Part shown: positions 9,545 through 17,861 of the stretch, piece after piece
How the letters are laid out: each line of letters begins with the position of its first letter
Numbering within the stretch: the stretch's first letter is position 1
NCBI GenBank assembly: GCA_022574255.1
Contig: JACZSK010000008.1
Span: 1 to 58,526 of the forward strand
Origin: Pseudomonadota bacterium
GTDB taxonomy: Bacteria > Pseudomonadota > Alphaproteobacteria > Sphingomonadales > SMXR01
Length of the DNA: 58,526 nt
Direction: 5' to 3'
Notes under the pieces: model-generated
Seen by the model: the letters and a program-made list of their open reading frames with translations, nothing else
Database searches by the model: none
What the model was told of the DNA's origin: nothing
Made by a program: the position numbers and the translations under genes

Positions 9545-10765
9545 TCAATCCCCGCCCTCCGGCGCGATCAATCGATCGACAAGTCCCTGTCCGGTTTCGG
9601 CGATGGCCTGCATTCTGTCTTCGAGAATAGCCATCTCGCCCATGAAGCGGCTGAAGGCGCGGACATCGCCCGACAACTCAAGCAGCGCACTCTCCGCCGC
9701 ATCCTTTCTCTCGAAAAGCCGCCCAGCCATGTCCACGGCTTGCTCCAGCTGATCAAAGAAGCCCTCGAGGTCCTGACCCAGCCCCGCCTCGGCAGGGCCT
9801 CCCTTAAGGGCATGCAATGCCAGGCCGCGCGTGCTCTTGATTGCGTCCAGCCATTCCGGTGACAATACCGGTTCGCGATCCTTTCGCCTGAATGCCTCCT
9901 GTATCGCCGTTGCCAACCCGTCGCTTATCGCTTTAAAACCGGCTGCCATCTGGATATGAACCTCCTCCAGCCTGTGATTGAGCGCTGCCACCCGGCCCAA
10001 GACCGACCTCAGATCCTCCAATATAAGAGCCAGGCGATCGAGAAACCGGTTCAGGTCGGACGCCAGCTCGCCGAACTCGTCGGCACTTTTGATCGGCGCA
10101 CGGTGAGAAATATCAGAACCGCCCTTTGCCAGGCGGGAGACTACCGAGCGCAACGACAGCACCGGCTCCAGACGCACCCGCAGGAGGAAAAACAGCAGCG
10201 TCGTATCAAGGATAATCTTGAACAGGCTCATTATCCCCGAGAGCCGCAGTTCCTGCCACCAGCCGTCAAGGCTGCTCGACAGGTAACTTCGTATGGTCAC
10301 GCTTCCCAAAGCGTCCCCCACTCTGGCTTGCGTGTGACAGGACAGACAGAATTCATCGGCCTCGATTGTCACCGTAAAGGCGTGGTGCTCTCCCTCGGGC
10401 CAGTCGGGTGGAATGCCCTTTGGCGTGAAGTCATAGATATCTTCGATGGAGGTGACGGTGACCTCGGAAGGCTCAATGGCGATCACCAGACCCCGTGCCT
10501 GGTAATTTTTTCGCAGGATGGGATACAGCGTGCGCGCGGCCACCGGGCCACCGGAATTGACCATCATTTTGCGCACATCCGAGGCCAGGCGCTCGGCGGC
10601 AATGCGCGTCGTTTCGCGTTCTGCCCCATAGAAGTCGTATAGGGTCAGGGCAAAACGGACGCCCATCTCAATGGTTCCCACCAGCACCAGCAGCAGGAAA
10701 AAATCCTTTATCAATTTGACGACAAAGGACTGGTCAAACCGGCCGAGTTTTTCCGAGAAGTCCAA
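9545..10765 (-). CDS. Periplasmic c-type heme (DUF3365/Tll0287-like) sensor with HAMP and coiled-coil
   Basis: N-terminal TM, single CxxCH (FCLSCHTQARVGDALGSVTI), second TM, HAMP-like VVSRLAKGGSDISHRAPIKSADEFGELASDLNRF. Confidence 0.7.
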   Translation of the reverse strand: MDFSEKLGRFDQSFVVKLIKDFFLLLVLVGTIEMGVRFALTLYDFYGAERETTRIAAERLASDVRKMMVNSGGPVAARTLYPILRKNYQARGLVIAIEPSEVTVTSIEDIYDFTPKGIPPDWPEGEHHAFTVTIEADEFCLSCHTQARVGDALGSVTIRSYLSSSLDGWWQELRLSGIMSLFKIILDTTLLFFLLRVRLEPVLSLRSVVSRLAKGGSDISHRAPIKSADEFGELASDLNRFLDRLALILEDLRSVLGRVAALNHRLEEVHIQMAAGFKAISDGLATAIQEAFRRKDREPVLSPEWLDAIKSTRGLALHALKGGPAEAGLGQDLEGFFDQLEQAVDMAGRLFERKDAAESALLELSGDVRAFSRFMGEMAILEDRMQAIAETGQGLVDRLIAPEGGD

Positions 10766-10932
10766 GGGCCACTCCTGCCTGAAACAGCGCGTCGTTGATC
10801 TGTCTGGAATAATAGGACGCCAAGGGGCGCGATCCTATTCAACTGAAGGTCAATTGACCGTGACGGGACAGGACCATGGGCCGGTAATGACAGCTGCGAT
10901 CAAAAGCGCCTTGACTCCGGGGCCCGCGGGCG

Positions 10933-12723
10933 TTGCAATCGCGGTCTCTTGTAACAGGCCATCCGGGGGCACTTATTGTGTTGGGAAAATTCTTGCTGAA
11001 ACTTTCGACCGTTATGCTGCTGACCTTTGCGGCGGCCTGCTCGCCGGCCCCGGATAAGGGAGAAGACGGCGGCGATGCGGTCTCGCCCGTTTATGACGTC
11101 ATTATCCGCGGCGGCACCATTTACGACGGGCTCGGCGGCGCGCCCTATGTGGGGGATGTGGCCATCACCGGCGACCGCATCGCGGCGCTGGGCGATCTGG
11201 GCGGCGCGCGGGCGACCGCAGAGATCGACGCCACCGGCAAGGCGGTGTCGCCGGGTTTCATAAATATGCTCAGTTGGGCCACCGAATCCCTGATCGAGGA
11301 CGGTCGCGGCATGAGCGACATCAAGCAGGGCGTTACCCTGGAGGTGATGGGTGAAGGCTGGTCCATGGGCCCCCTGAACGAGAAGATGAAAACCGACCAG
11401 CTGGCGCGTCAGGGCGATATCAAATTCGCGATCAAATGGACGACGCTGGGCGAATATCTCGACCATATTGTCGCCCGGGGCATTTCTCCCAATGTCGCCT
11501 CTTACGTGGGGGCGACAACAATCCGCATTCACGAGCTGGGCCGGGACGATATTGACCCGACGCCGGAGCAGCTTGCGCGTATGCAGGAACTGGTGCGTGA
11601 GGCCATGCGCGAAGGCGCGCTGGGGGTTGGCTCCTCGCTGATCTACGCGCCCGCCTTTTATGCCGAGACGCCGGAGATCGTCGCTCTGGTCAGCGCCGCC
11701 GCGGAATTTGACGGTGCCTATATTTCCCATGTCCGCTCCGAGGCCATCAAGCTGGAAGAGGCGATCGCGGAACTTATTGCCATTGCCCGCGAGACCGGCG
11801 CGCCGGCGGAGATTTATCACTTGAAGGCCTCGGGCAAATCCAACTGGCATAAGCTGGAAAATGTCTTCGCCATGGTTGAGGCGGCGCGCGCCGAAGGCCT
11901 GCGGATTACCGCCAATATGTATACCTATCCGGCCAGCGCCACCGGGCTGAGTGCCGCCATGCCTCTGTGGGTGCAGGAGGGGGGCCACGAAAAATGGATG
12001 GCGCGTCTGGCCGAGCCGCAGGTGCGCGCCCGTCTGGTGCGCGAGATGCATGAACCCAGCGAGGACTGGAACAACCGTTTTCTGGAGGTCGGCCCCGACG
12101 GCATCCTGTTGCTCAGTTTCAAGAACCCGGCCCTCAAGCCCCTGACCGGCAAGACCCTGCAGCAGGTTGCCGACGAGCGCGGCATGGACGCTGCTGAAGT
12201 CGCCATCGACCTGATCCTGGAGGACGACAGCCGGGTGGGCGTCAGTTATTTCTCCATGTCCGAGGACAATGTGAAAAAGAAAGTGGCGCAGCCCTGGGTC
12301 TCATTCGGGTCGGACGAGGAGGCAGCGGCGACCGAGGGCGTATTTCTCCTGTCGAACAATCATCCGCGCGCCTTTGGCACATTTGTTCGCGTGCTGGGCA
12401 AATATTCCCGCGACGAGGGCGTCATCCCCCTCGAGGAAGCCATCCGCAAGCTCACGTCATTGCCGGCGCATAACATTGGCATCCGCGACCGTGGCCGGCT
12501 GGCGGCAGGGTATTACGCCGATATCGTGGTCTTCGACCCGGCGACGGTCAGCGACCACGCAACCTTCCCGAAACCTCACCAATATGCCACGGGGGTCGAG
12601 CATGTGTTCGTCAACGGCGGCCATGTGCTGAAGGACGGTGTGCATACCGGCGCCCTGCCGGGCAGGGTAGTGCGCGGGCCGGGCTGGACCGGCTGGGCGG
12701 GACAAGAGACCGCCACCGATTGA
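10933..12723 (+). CDS. N-acyl-D-amino-acid deacylase / D-aminoacylase-type amidohydrolase, probable lipoprotein (start uncertain, real start likely near 10978-11014)
   Basis: YDVIIRGGTIYDGLGGAPYVGDVAITGDRIAALGDL, C-terminal YYADIVVFDPATVSDHATF. Confidence 0.9.
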   Translation: MQSRSLVTGHPGALIVLGKFLLKLSTVMLLTFAAACSPAPDKGEDGGDAVSPVYDVIIRGGTIYDGLGGAPYVGDVAITGDRIAALGDLGGARATAEIDATGKAVSPGFINMLSWATESLIEDGRGMSDIKQGVTLEVMGEGWSMGPLNEKMKTDQLARQGDIKFAIKWTTLGEYLDHIVARGISPNVASYVGATTIRIHELGRDDIDPTPEQLARMQELVREAMREGALGVGSSLIYAPAFYAETPEIVALVSAAAEFDGAYISHVRSEAIKLEEAIAELIAIARETGAPAEIYHLKASGKSNWHKLENVFAMVEAARAEGLRITANMYTYPASATGLSAAMPLWVQEGGHEKWMARLAEPQVRARLVREMHEPSEDWNNRFLEVGPDGILLLSFKNPALKPLTGKTLQQVADERGMDAAEVAIDLILEDDSRVGVSYFSMSEDNVKKKVAQPWVSFGSDEEAAATEGVFLLSNNHPRAFGTFVRVLGKYSRDEGVIPLEEAIRKLTSLPAHNIGIRDRGRLAAGYYADIVVFDPATVSDHATFPKPHQYATGVEHVFVNGGHVLKDGVHTGALPGRVVRGPGWTGWAGQETATD

Positions 12724-12728
12724 CCGGC

Positions 12729-12757
12729 AAAAAAACGGCCCCCCGAGGGGCCGTTTC
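12729..12757. terminator. Intrinsic terminator between convergent genes
   Basis: AAAAACGGCCCC-CCGA-GGGGCCGTTT: 8-bp GC stem flanked by A-run and T's. Confidence 0.75.
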
Positions 12758-12778
12758 CATATTTGTTGCAGATCCGCG

Positions 12779-13813
12779 TCAGCGCCTCTGGCGTTCCCGG
12801 TCTTTGTCCCTGCGCCTGTTCTTGCGCTGGTCATCGTTTTCTTCGCCTTCTGCCTCTTCCCGGCTTTTCTTGGTCTTTGGTTTTCCGGTCGGCTTGGCGG
12901 TCGGTTTGGTCAAGACCTGGTTTGGTTGATTGGGAACAACCGCGGGGCTGCGCTGCGTTCTGCCGGACTCGTCAGCCCTGCTGTCTTCCCGGCCGCGCCT
13001 TTTCGCTTTTCGCGCGCCCGGCATATCCCCCGAGGGCTCGCCCACGACATTGCGGCGATTTCGCCGGCGCTGGTTTGCGTCTGCGGGCGTAACAGGTGCC
13101 GCCCGTGATGCGCCCGGCGCGGGCACCAGGTTGACGCCCTGATTGCGCTGCCGGTTGCTGTCGTGGTCGCGATCGCCTCTGCGGCCCTGCCGCCGGTCTT
13201 CCTCGTGCCCCCGATCCCTGCCGCGACGGCGCGAGTCTTCACTGCCAACATTATGCGTGGCATGCTGCTGCCGTTGGCGGATTTCCTCGTCATGCCGCCT
13301 GTTGCGCCAGCGGTCACGCTCTGCATCATACCGGTGCCTGGCCTCGCGGTGCTCGACGCGGTCATCATGACGCCCGGCATGGGCATGGCCATGGCTGCCG
13401 GACCGGCCCCAGCCGTGCATGGCGCTGTGGCGGTGGCCGCGCGTATCGGCGATCCAGTGATTGCCGCGATTGTCGGATTGAATGAATCCCAGGTGATGGC
13501 CACGGTTGTTCTCGATGCGCCAGTTGTTGTTGGACCAGCGCAGGTAATAGACGACATTCCCGTACGCATCCGCGATGCGGTAGAAATGGTCATAGTCGTA
13601 ATAGGCGTAGCCAACGAACCGGCCATGATGGTCGAACAGGTGATAGGTATAGCCATCGTAATAGCGCCAGGTCACCGCGCCACCTGAATAGTAAAGCGGT
13701 GCGCCAACGGCGAACTGGGCCTGATAGTTCACATAAGGCCCGTCCTCCACATAGGTACAGGCGCTCAGGCCGAAAAGTATGGCCGAGAAGGGGGCAATCA
13801 GTTTCAGTCTCAT
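12779..13813 (-). CDS. Hypothetical lipoprotein with very Arg/His-rich low-complexity C-terminal half
   Basis: Lipobox LFGLSAC; Y/H/R-rich middle and R/K/E/D-rich tail. Confidence 0.7.
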   Translation of the reverse strand: MRLKLIAPFSAILFGLSACTYVEDGPYVNYQAQFAVGAPLYYSGGAVTWRYYDGYTYHLFDHHGRFVGYAYYDYDHFYRIADAYGNVVYYLRWSNNNWRIENNRGHHLGFIQSDNRGNHWIADTRGHRHSAMHGWGRSGSHGHAHAGRHDDRVEHREARHRYDAERDRWRNRRHDEEIRQRQQHATHNVGSEDSRRRGRDRGHEEDRRQGRRGDRDHDSNRQRNQGVNLVPAPGASRAAPVTPADANQRRRNRRNVVGEPSGDMPGARKAKRRGREDSRADESGRTQRSPAVVPNQPNQVLTKPTAKPTGKPKTKKSREEAEGEENDDQRKNRRRDKDRERQRR

Positions 13814-13970
13814 CTGGTCTCTCCCTGCGTAAGAGCGACGGAAGTACGCAAATTCCGCGGCGACAATGCGCCATTCACTGTTTATGGCCGATTAACGGGC
13901 CACAGGTTTTCGCTTCACAAAGGGTACAAAGGGCGGCTGGAATGCACGGTCAGCCCAGTGTCCTTTCCGC

Positions 13971-13992
13971 CCGCACCGACCTGATCGCCTGA
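13971..13992 (+). repeat. 22-bp direct repeat CCGCACCGACCTGATCGCCTGA, copy 1
   Basis: Identical to 14717..14738, where it encodes the C-terminus RTDLIA* of the next gene. Confidence 0.9.
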
Positions 13993-14018
13993 AGCGAGAA
14001 TATACCCTGCTTGTCGAG

Positions 14019-14046
14019 CCCGCGACTGCAATCGCGGGTATTTTTC
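14019..14046 (+). terminator. Intrinsic terminator
   Basis: CCCGCGA-ctgcaa-TCGCGGG followed by TATTTTTCT. Confidence 0.8.
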
Positions 14047-14070
14047 TGCCGGCCCCTGAAAACGTGTATT

Positions 14071-14086
14071 TGGCACGATGTTTGCA
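14071..14086 (+). promoter_or_regulatory. Sigma-54 (RpoN) -24/-12 promoter TGGCACGATGTTTGCA
   Basis: Perfect match to TGGCACG-N4-TTGCA, 38 bp upstream of the 14124 start. Confidence 0.8.
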
Positions 14087-14123
14087 ACCCTCCTTGGTAG
14101 CAACCCTGTAAAGGAGACGAAAG

Positions 14124-14738
14124 ATGTTTGATATGAGCGGAATTCCAGCCGCCTTCGCCCGCCCCGGGATCAGCGCAACCGAAGGCGTACAAAGGGCCAG
14201 CGCCATTTGGAGGGCCTCGGAGGCCATGAAAGCCAGAGGCCTGCCCGTCACCGCAGCGCCAAGCCAGGCGGTAAAAACTGACGCCGCCTACTGGGTAGAT
14301 TATGCCGAGAGCAGAATTGCAAGTATTGGCGGATTCATGGAAATTTATAATCATGCCAAAAATCGTCCCGAAAGCGATTTCCAGCGCATTGAGCAGGAAT
14401 ATGGCCCCGAAATCGCCGCCCAAGCGAGAGAAGGACGGCTTATTACGATGAAGGCCGCTGAAACTGTCATGGTGGCGGACGACATGTCGATCCGGGCCAA
14501 TTTCGACGTTACCGGCACTATCTTTGAGAAAAACGCCGCCGGCGATTACCAGTTTGGGAAATTTACCATCGACCGGGCCGGCGACGGCTTCGCCATCCAT
14601 ATCGACAGCGAGGACGGCACCAAGCTGGCCTTCAATCGCGGGCGCTTCACCGACCGCTTCAGCCGCGCCAATATGCTGGGTTTCGACCGCCTGCCTTTCG
14701 ACAGGAATGGAGCGCTCCGCACCGACCTGATCGCCTGA
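14124..14738 (+). CDS. Hypothetical protein, sigma-54-promoted
   Basis: 204-aa ORF with AAAGGAGA RBS; no family recognised. Confidence 0.8.
   Translation: MFDMSGIPAAFARPGISATEGVQRASAIWRASEAMKARGLPVTAAPSQAVKTDAAYWVDYAESRIASIGGFMEIYNHAKNRPESDFQRIEQEYGPEIAAQAREGRLITMKAAETVMVADDMSIRANFDVTGTIFEKNAAGDYQFGKFTIDRAGDGFAIHIDSEDGTKLAFNRGRFTDRFSRANMLGFDRLPFDRNGALRTDLIA
14717..14738 (+). repeat. 22-bp direct repeat, copy 2 (3' end of the CDS)
   Basis: Identical to 13971..13992. Confidence 0.9.
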
Positions 14739-14809
14739 GCAGCTATGCCACATCAGTTTATGGTTCAATCCAGGCGAAAGAGACTTTGGTCAGCGGGGCT
14801 CATCGGCAC

Positions 14810-16041
14810 TTACTGGAATATTGCGTAATCGATGGGCTTTGAGATATCGATGCGCTGGCCGGCCGGTGGCATGGGATATTTGAGGCCGCTGCCGCAGTTA
14901 AAAAGCACCACCCGGTCGGATTTGCTCACCCGCCCATCTTCCAGGCTCTGCAGATAGGCGGCATAGGTGGCGGCGCCTTCGGGACCGAGATGGATGCCCT
15001 CTTCGCGGCCCATCCGCGCCCGCGCCTCCTCGATTGATTCATCAGTAACCGCGATGGCGAAACCGTTGCTTTCGCGCACACCGCGCAGGATGAGAAAATC
15101 GCCGACCGCGACGGGCACCCGTATGCCATGGGCGAGTGTCGTTGCGTCAGGCCACGGCTCGGCGAATTCGGCGCCTTCCTCCCAGGCCTTGACGATGGGT
15201 GCGCAGCCGCTGGCCTGCACCGCCACCATGCGCGGTCTCTTCGCATCGATCCAGCCCATTTCCTCCAGTTCGGCGAAGGCCTTCCACATGGCGATCAGGC
15301 CGGTGCCGCCGCCGGTGGGATAGAAAATAACATCCGGCAGTTGCCAGTCCATCTGCTCGGCCAACTCGATCCCCATAGTCTTCTTGCCCTCGATACGATA
15401 GGGCTCTTTCAGGGTCGAGAAGTCGAACCAGTCCATTTTCTCGACGCCGTCGCCGACAATCTTGCCGCAATCGTTGATCAGGCCGTTGACCGAATAGACG
15501 CGCCCGCCCTGCAGGGCGGTCTCGCGGATGGTCACTTCAGTGGCGTCCTCCGGGCAGAAGATGAAACTCTCTATTCCGGCGCGGGTGCAATAGGCCGACA
15601 GCGCTGCCCCGGCGTTGCCGGCGGTGGGCATGGCGATGCGGGTGATGCCCAGTTCCCTGGCCATGCTGACCGCCATGACCAGCCCGCGGGCCTTGAACGA
15701 TGCCGTTGGCAGACGCCCTTCGTCCTTGACCAGCAGCGCGCCGCCTGCCGTGAGCCCCAGCGCCGCATCAACACGCGGGCAATTCAGCAGCGGCGTCATC
15801 ATCTCGCCCAGCGTGACGATATTTTCAGCGCGCCGCACCGGCAGAAGCTCGCGGTAACGCCACATATCGGGCGCGCGGTCAGCATATCCTTGGTCAGCGC
15901 TTTCGCGGCGGCGGCCAGGTCATAGCGCACCAGCAGCGGCTTCCCCGCTTTCGACAGGCCGTGCAGGCGGTCAGCCTCGTAGCGCTCGCCGGTTAACCCG
16001 CATTCCAGATGGGTCACGAATGTTGGAATTTCCGCTGTCAT
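14810..16041 (-). pseudogene. Threonine-synthase-like PLP enzyme, split by an apparent -1 frameshift near 15866-15872
   Basis: ORF 15799..16041 (MTAEIPTFVTHLECGLTGERYEADRLHGLSKAGKPLLVRYDL...LTARP) continues in another frame as MWRYRELLPVRRAENIVTLGEMMTPLL... Confidence 0.85.
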
Positions 16042-16126
16042 TTTGCCGTGGCTCCTCTTTTCTCTTGCCTCCCGTTATGCCGGGGTTTTGTATGTGGCGC
16101 TACTGCATAAAAGGAGCCGCGCGCAA

Positions 16127-16669
16127 ATGCTGTATGAACTTGATGGCGTGATGCCGCAACTGGACGAAAATGCCTGGGTGGCCCCCGACGCGGCGGTCAT
16201 TGGCGATGTGCATCTGCTGGCCGGCGCCAGCCTGTGGTTCAATTGCGTGGCCAGGGGCGACATGGAGCGGCTGGTAATCGGCGCGCGCTCGAATATCCAG
16301 GATGGCTCGGTCCTCCATACGGACCATGGCATTTCAATGGTCGTTGGCGCCGGCGTCACCGTGGGTCACAAGGTCATATTGCACGGCTGCCGGATTGCCG
16401 ACAATGTTCTGGTTGGCATGGGCAGTGTGATTATGAACAACGCCAGCGTCGGGCCGGACACCATCATCGGTGCGGGCAGTCTGGTGCCCGAGGGCAAGGA
16501 AATTCCAGGTGGTGTTCTGGCGCTGGGCATGCCGGCACGGGTGAAACGGTCGCTGACCGACGAGGAAAAGCAGATGATCCGCTGGTCGGCGAATCATTAT
16601 GTGGAAAATGCCGCCAGATTCCGTGCTGGTCTGGTTGCGGTCCATTTAGACGGCGCCGACTCCGCCTGA
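16127..16669 (+). CDS. Gamma carbonic anhydrase family protein
   Basis: Left-handed beta-helix hexapeptides: AWVAPDAAVIGDVHLLAGASLWFNCVARGDMERLVIGARSNIQDGSVLHTDHG. Confidence 0.93.
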   Translation: MLYELDGVMPQLDENAWVAPDAAVIGDVHLLAGASLWFNCVARGDMERLVIGARSNIQDGSVLHTDHGISMVVGAGVTVGHKVILHGCRIADNVLVGMGSVIMNNASVGPDTIIGAGSLVPEGKEIPGGVLALGMPARVKRSLTDEEKQMIRWSANHYVENAARFRAGLVAVHLDGADSA

Positions 16670-16742
16670 GAAGAACGTTACAAGTTTATGAAATCTATAC
16701 CTTTCCCGGCTAGGTTCGCGAAAACGGAACAGCGTACGAGTT

Positions 16743-17735
16743 GTGGAAATGATTTCAGGCATCTCCGAGATTTCCAACCAGAGTGAAACAGAGCGGTCGC
16801 ATCTGGCCGACACGGTTGGCAGATTTTTGACTTTCGAGCCCGATGACCACAGGCGGGAGCCTGTTGAGCATCTGGCGCGCATACTTTCCCGGGATCTGTG
16901 CGCTGATGTGCGCGAGATCCTGGCCCGGGAAATCCGGTCATGCCGCTTTCTGCCCGAGGATCTGGCGGAGACCATCGCCACGGATGTGGAGGATATATCA
17001 ATTCCCTTCCTCGCCGAATGTCCCGGCGTATCGGATCGTCTGCTCGAGCAAATTGCCCGCGATGCCGGCGAAGAAGCGCGCGTCGCCATTGCCGGGCGCG
17101 AAACACTTGCCGAACCGGTTGGCTTCGTCATCTCGGAAGTTGGCGCCGAAGCCTCGGTTGCGCGGCTTGTCGGCAACGAGGGGGCGACAATCTCGGGCCG
17201 CATATGCCTGCGCGTGGCCGAGCGTTTCGATGACGATGCCGCGCTGATGGCCGGGATCGCCAACCGGCCCGACCTGACGCTCAGCATCGTCGATATTCTT
17301 ATCCGGCGGATAACCGAGGCGGCCGGCTCGAACCTGGTCCAGCGCCATGGTCTGGCCGAGGATTACGCGTCTTATGTGGCGGGGCAATCGCGCCGCCGGG
17401 CGCTGCACAAGATTTTTAGTGGCGCTTCCGATGGAGAAGTGGAGGCTTACCTGCGCCGCCTGCACCGCGTTGGCGAACTGTCATCCAATATCATTCTGCA
17501 ATTCCTGGCTGACGGGCAGCAGAGCTTTTTCGAGATTTCCATGGCGGTCAAAGCCAATGTGCCGCGCACCAATATTTCCGCGCTGTTGAACGATGGCGGG
17601 AAATTGGGCTTTGAGAGAATGCTGGAAAAAACAGGTATAGCAGCCGACCTGCATCCACTGATGCGCACCACTTATCAGGAATATCTGCGGCAGCAGGAAC
17701 GTAACGCGCTCCCAGCCGACGCCGTTCTTCACTGA
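16743..17735 (+). CDS. DUF2336 domain-containing protein
   Basis: Helical-repeat pattern LADTVGRFLTFEPDDHRREPVEHLARILSRDLCADVREILAREIR. Confidence 0.75.
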   Translation: MEMISGISEISNQSETERSHLADTVGRFLTFEPDDHRREPVEHLARILSRDLCADVREILAREIRSCRFLPEDLAETIATDVEDISIPFLAECPGVSDRLLEQIARDAGEEARVAIAGRETLAEPVGFVISEVGAEASVARLVGNEGATISGRICLRVAERFDDDAALMAGIANRPDLTLSIVDILIRRITEAAGSNLVQRHGLAEDYASYVAGQSRRRALHKIFSGASDGEVEAYLRRLHRVGELSSNIILQFLADGQQSFFEISMAVKANVPRTNISALLNDGGKLGFERMLEKTGIAADLHPLMRTTYQEYLRQQERNALPADAVLH

Positions 17736-17861
17736 TCTCCGCATCCCCTCTTGCTTGCGCGGGCCAGGCGCCACCGGCAATCCGGTGACTATCTGGTGAC
17801 CCTGACCTAAATCTGGGCTAATGCTGCTTCTCTGTTGAGAAAGGGAAGCGGGCAAGGCTCC

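Noticed and set aside
10900-12051. 383-aa minus-strand ORF
   Set aside because: Antisense to a clear D-aminoacylase gene; typical GC-rich shadow ORF. The same applies to 22070..23299, 23749..24675, 27666..28829, 37041..38015 and similar.
13163-13687. 174-aa plus-strand ORF antisense to the Arg-rich lipoprotein
   Set aside because: Mirror-frame artefact of the biased opposite-strand gene (Val/Ile/Ala/Pro-rich).
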